DNA from: Verrucomicrobiota bacterium
Lineage (GTDB): Bacteria > Verrucomicrobiota > Verrucomicrobiia > Opitutales > UBA953
NCBI GenBank assembly: GCA_009924965.1
Contig: RFQN01000013.1
Span: 1-15,054, forward strand
Length of the DNA: 15,054 bases
Direction of reading: 5' to 3'
Made by a program: the position numbers and the translations under genes. Under the pieces are notes generated by a model. That model was not told the DNA's origin. It did no database searches and worked only from the letters and a program-made list of their open reading frames with translations. This document shows positions 9,401 through 12,400 of this stretch, one piece after another (the first letter of the stretch is position 1; every line of letters begins with the position of its first letter).

Positions 9401-12400
9401 TCGCCGTGCTGAGGCCGACCAGGTTGGCGCCCGCGACGACCGTCAGGTCGGAGTTGTCGATGGAACCGGTGAGGTTCAGGGTACCGACGGTGACCGTGGT
9501 CGGGCCGGAGTAGGTGTTCGTGCCCGAGAGGATCGTCGTGCCGGTGCCGAGCTTGTTGATGCCCGAGTTGCCCGCGATGGTCGCGTTGATGGTCTGCGTG
9601 CCCGAGGTCGTCAGCGTCAGCGTGCCGCCGCCGTTGATGGTCAGCGTACCGCCGCCGGTGATGTCGTTCTTGACCGCGAAGCCGCGGGTCGCGTCGACGG
9701 TGTCGAGCGTGGCGCCCGTGCCGGTGACGTTGATGATCGAGGACAGGGCCACGGCGCCGTTCGGGACCAGGTTGCGGACCGTGCCGCCGGAGAAGTTGAA
9801 GGCGCCGGTGGTGAGGTTGCCCGAGATGATGCCGGTAACCGAGTTCAGGGCCAGGACGCCGCCGCTAAGGTTGTAGGCGTTGCTGGTCGAGTTGTAGACC
9901 GTGGAGGTGGCGTTATCGATGACGACCCAAGGCGTGGTGACCGTGCCGCCGGACTGGTTGAACGTGCCGACGCCGTCGCCGCCGACGTAGATGCCGCCGT
10001 TGACGTAGGTGTTGGCCGTGCCTGAATACGGAGCCGAGCTCGGCGCCGCGTTGACCATGGTGAGGGTGCCGTCGCTGAGGTTGTACACCGAGGCCTCCGT
10101 GGCGTAACGACCGACGATGAGCTGGTTGAGGACGGTGACCGTGCCGCCGGTCTGGTTGACTGTGCCGCCGACGTTGGCCGTCGCCACGCTAGAATCGCCG
10201 ATGCCGATGTAGGCGGCGCGGACCGTCGAGCCGGCGTCGATGTTCAGGATCGAACCTGCGACGCTGTTCGCGATGCGGATCTGACCGCCGAAGGTGTTGA
10301 GCGAATTGAGGAGGTCGATGGTGCCGCCGTTCAGGGTCAAGCCCGTGCCGGTGGTTTCGACGAAGACGTTCGTCTTGGCGAAGTTGGCGGCCGCGTCGGC
10401 CGCGGCTTGGATGACTTGGCCCGCGGCCAGCGTGTAGCCGTCGGCGCGGTTGAACCAGAGCGAGGAGCCGCTGCGGACGTCGCCATAGACCGTGACCTTG
10501 CCCGTGCCGAGGGAACCGGTCGTGCCCGGGAGGCCGCCGCCGACGCCGTTGTAGGCCGACATGCCACCGACCCAGACATCCGTGTAGCGGTCAGCAGTGT
10601 CGGAGGCATAGCCGCCACCGTTGACCCAGAGGTCGCCGAAGGTGTTGTTGCCGAGCAGGCGGATGGTCGAGCCGACCGAACCCTGACCGCCCAAGACCAG
10701 GACGTCCGAGGCGTTCGTCGAGCTGATGACGCCCGACAGGATGGCGGTGTTATTGTAGGCGCCGATCTTGGCGTTGCCGTCGATGCGGATGTTGCCGGTG
10801 ACGGTCGCGCCATCGAGGCGGAGGGCGCCGAGGCCACCCGTGTAACCGAAGCCGAGGGCCGCCGCCGAAGTGCCGCCGGCGGCTGCGCTGTCCGCGAAGC
10901 CGATGCCGGTGATGACGAAGTTATTGGCGAACGTGGCGGTGGTCAGGTAAGCCTGACCGCGGTCCTTGATGACGACCGTCGCGCCACCGAGCTGCGACGG
11001 CGTGCCCGAGGAGAAGCGCATGGTGCCGTTGGCGGCGTAGGTGCCGGAGGGCTGGATGAGCAGCGTGCCGGTGAAGCCAACATTGTTACCCGTGAGGTTG
11101 GCCGTTTGGGCGCCAGCCGTGCCCGAGATGTTGTTGTCGAGGCGGACCGTGCCGGTGCCGGCCAGCGGTGCGGCCAAGGTCGTGGCGCCGTTGGCGTTGG
11201 AGACCAAGAGCGTCGCCGCCGGGGCGATGGTGATGGTGGAGCCCGCCGCGATGACCGTGGTCGCGCTGCGGAGTTCGAGGGTGCCGGAGGAGACGGTGGT
11301 CGCGCCGGTGTGCGTGTTGGCGCCCGAGAGGGTGAAGACGCCGTCGCCCGCCTTGGTGAAGGCCAGCTTGCTCGAAGCACCATCGGCGAGGACGCCGGCG
11401 AAGGTCGAGGTGCCTAGGGTCGAATCGATCGTCAGCGTCGAGGTGACGTTGCCGGCGGCCGTGTTCGTGACCGTCGCGGCGTTGGTGCTCTTGGTGAGGG
11501 CCGAGAGGGTCTGGTTGAAGCCAGCCAGGTCGAGGACCGCCGCGCCCGAAGCGCCGAGGTCCAGCTTGGTGTGCGCCGGGATGCCTTCGTTGGCGCCGGC
11601 GAAGAGGTTGCCCTGGAAGAGGCGGATCGAGCCGCCGGCGACGTCGCCCGCACCGGACATGATGACATAACCGGTGCGGATATTGAGGTCCAGACCCGAC
11701 GCGATGGAGATCGGTCCGGCGATGACCAGCTCGTTGCCGAGGGAAGCGCCGCCCTGGAGTACGCCGCCGTTCGAGACCGAGTTGTTGACCGTGATGCTGC
11801 CGGTGATGGTCGCGCGGCCCGCACCACTCTGGGCGATGACGCCGACGCCGACGACGCCGGTGACGTTGGCCTGGCCCGAGCCGCTGCCGACGACGAAGTT
11901 ATTGACGTAGGTGTTGCCGCCGGTGAGCAGGACGCGGCCCGTGGAGCCGGAAGGCACGGTGAGCGTGCCCGTGCCGAAGCCGGCCGCGTTGGTGGACGTG
12001 ACGACGCCGGCCTGAACGGTGATGCCACCGGTGAAGGTGTTAGCGGCGTTGAGGTTTAGCGTATTCGCGCCGATCTTGGTCAGCAGGCCGGAACCCGAGA
12101 CCACGCCCGTCGAGGTCAGGTCGAAGCCGTTGGTGTTGACCACCGTCGCGGCGTTCAGGCTGATGTTGCTGCCGATGGCAGCCGCCGCGCCCTGCGAGAT
12201 GAGCGTACCACCCGCCATGACGACGTCACGGGTCAGGGTGTAGTTCGTGGTGCCGTTCAAGAGGAGCGAGGCACCCGTGTTGACGGTGATGGTGGCGTTG
12301 TTGGTGTTGGCGAGGACGCCCGCAGCAATGTTCGTCGGCGAACCGGCCAGTTCCAGCGTGCCGCCATTGACCACGATATTGCCGAGGCTGACCGTGGCGT

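Noticed and set aside
6999..10025. Plus-strand open frame of 1,008 codons antisense to the giant gene
   Set aside because: Same composition artefact as the frame at 1416-5438: repetitive Arg/Val/Gly/Asp/Ala text mirroring the PATR repeats, and no recognisable domain or start signals.
10407..11417. Plus-strand open frame of 336 codons
   Set aside because: A shadow of the PATR region on the other strand, with a biased DxxARG-type composition and no homology-like motifs.
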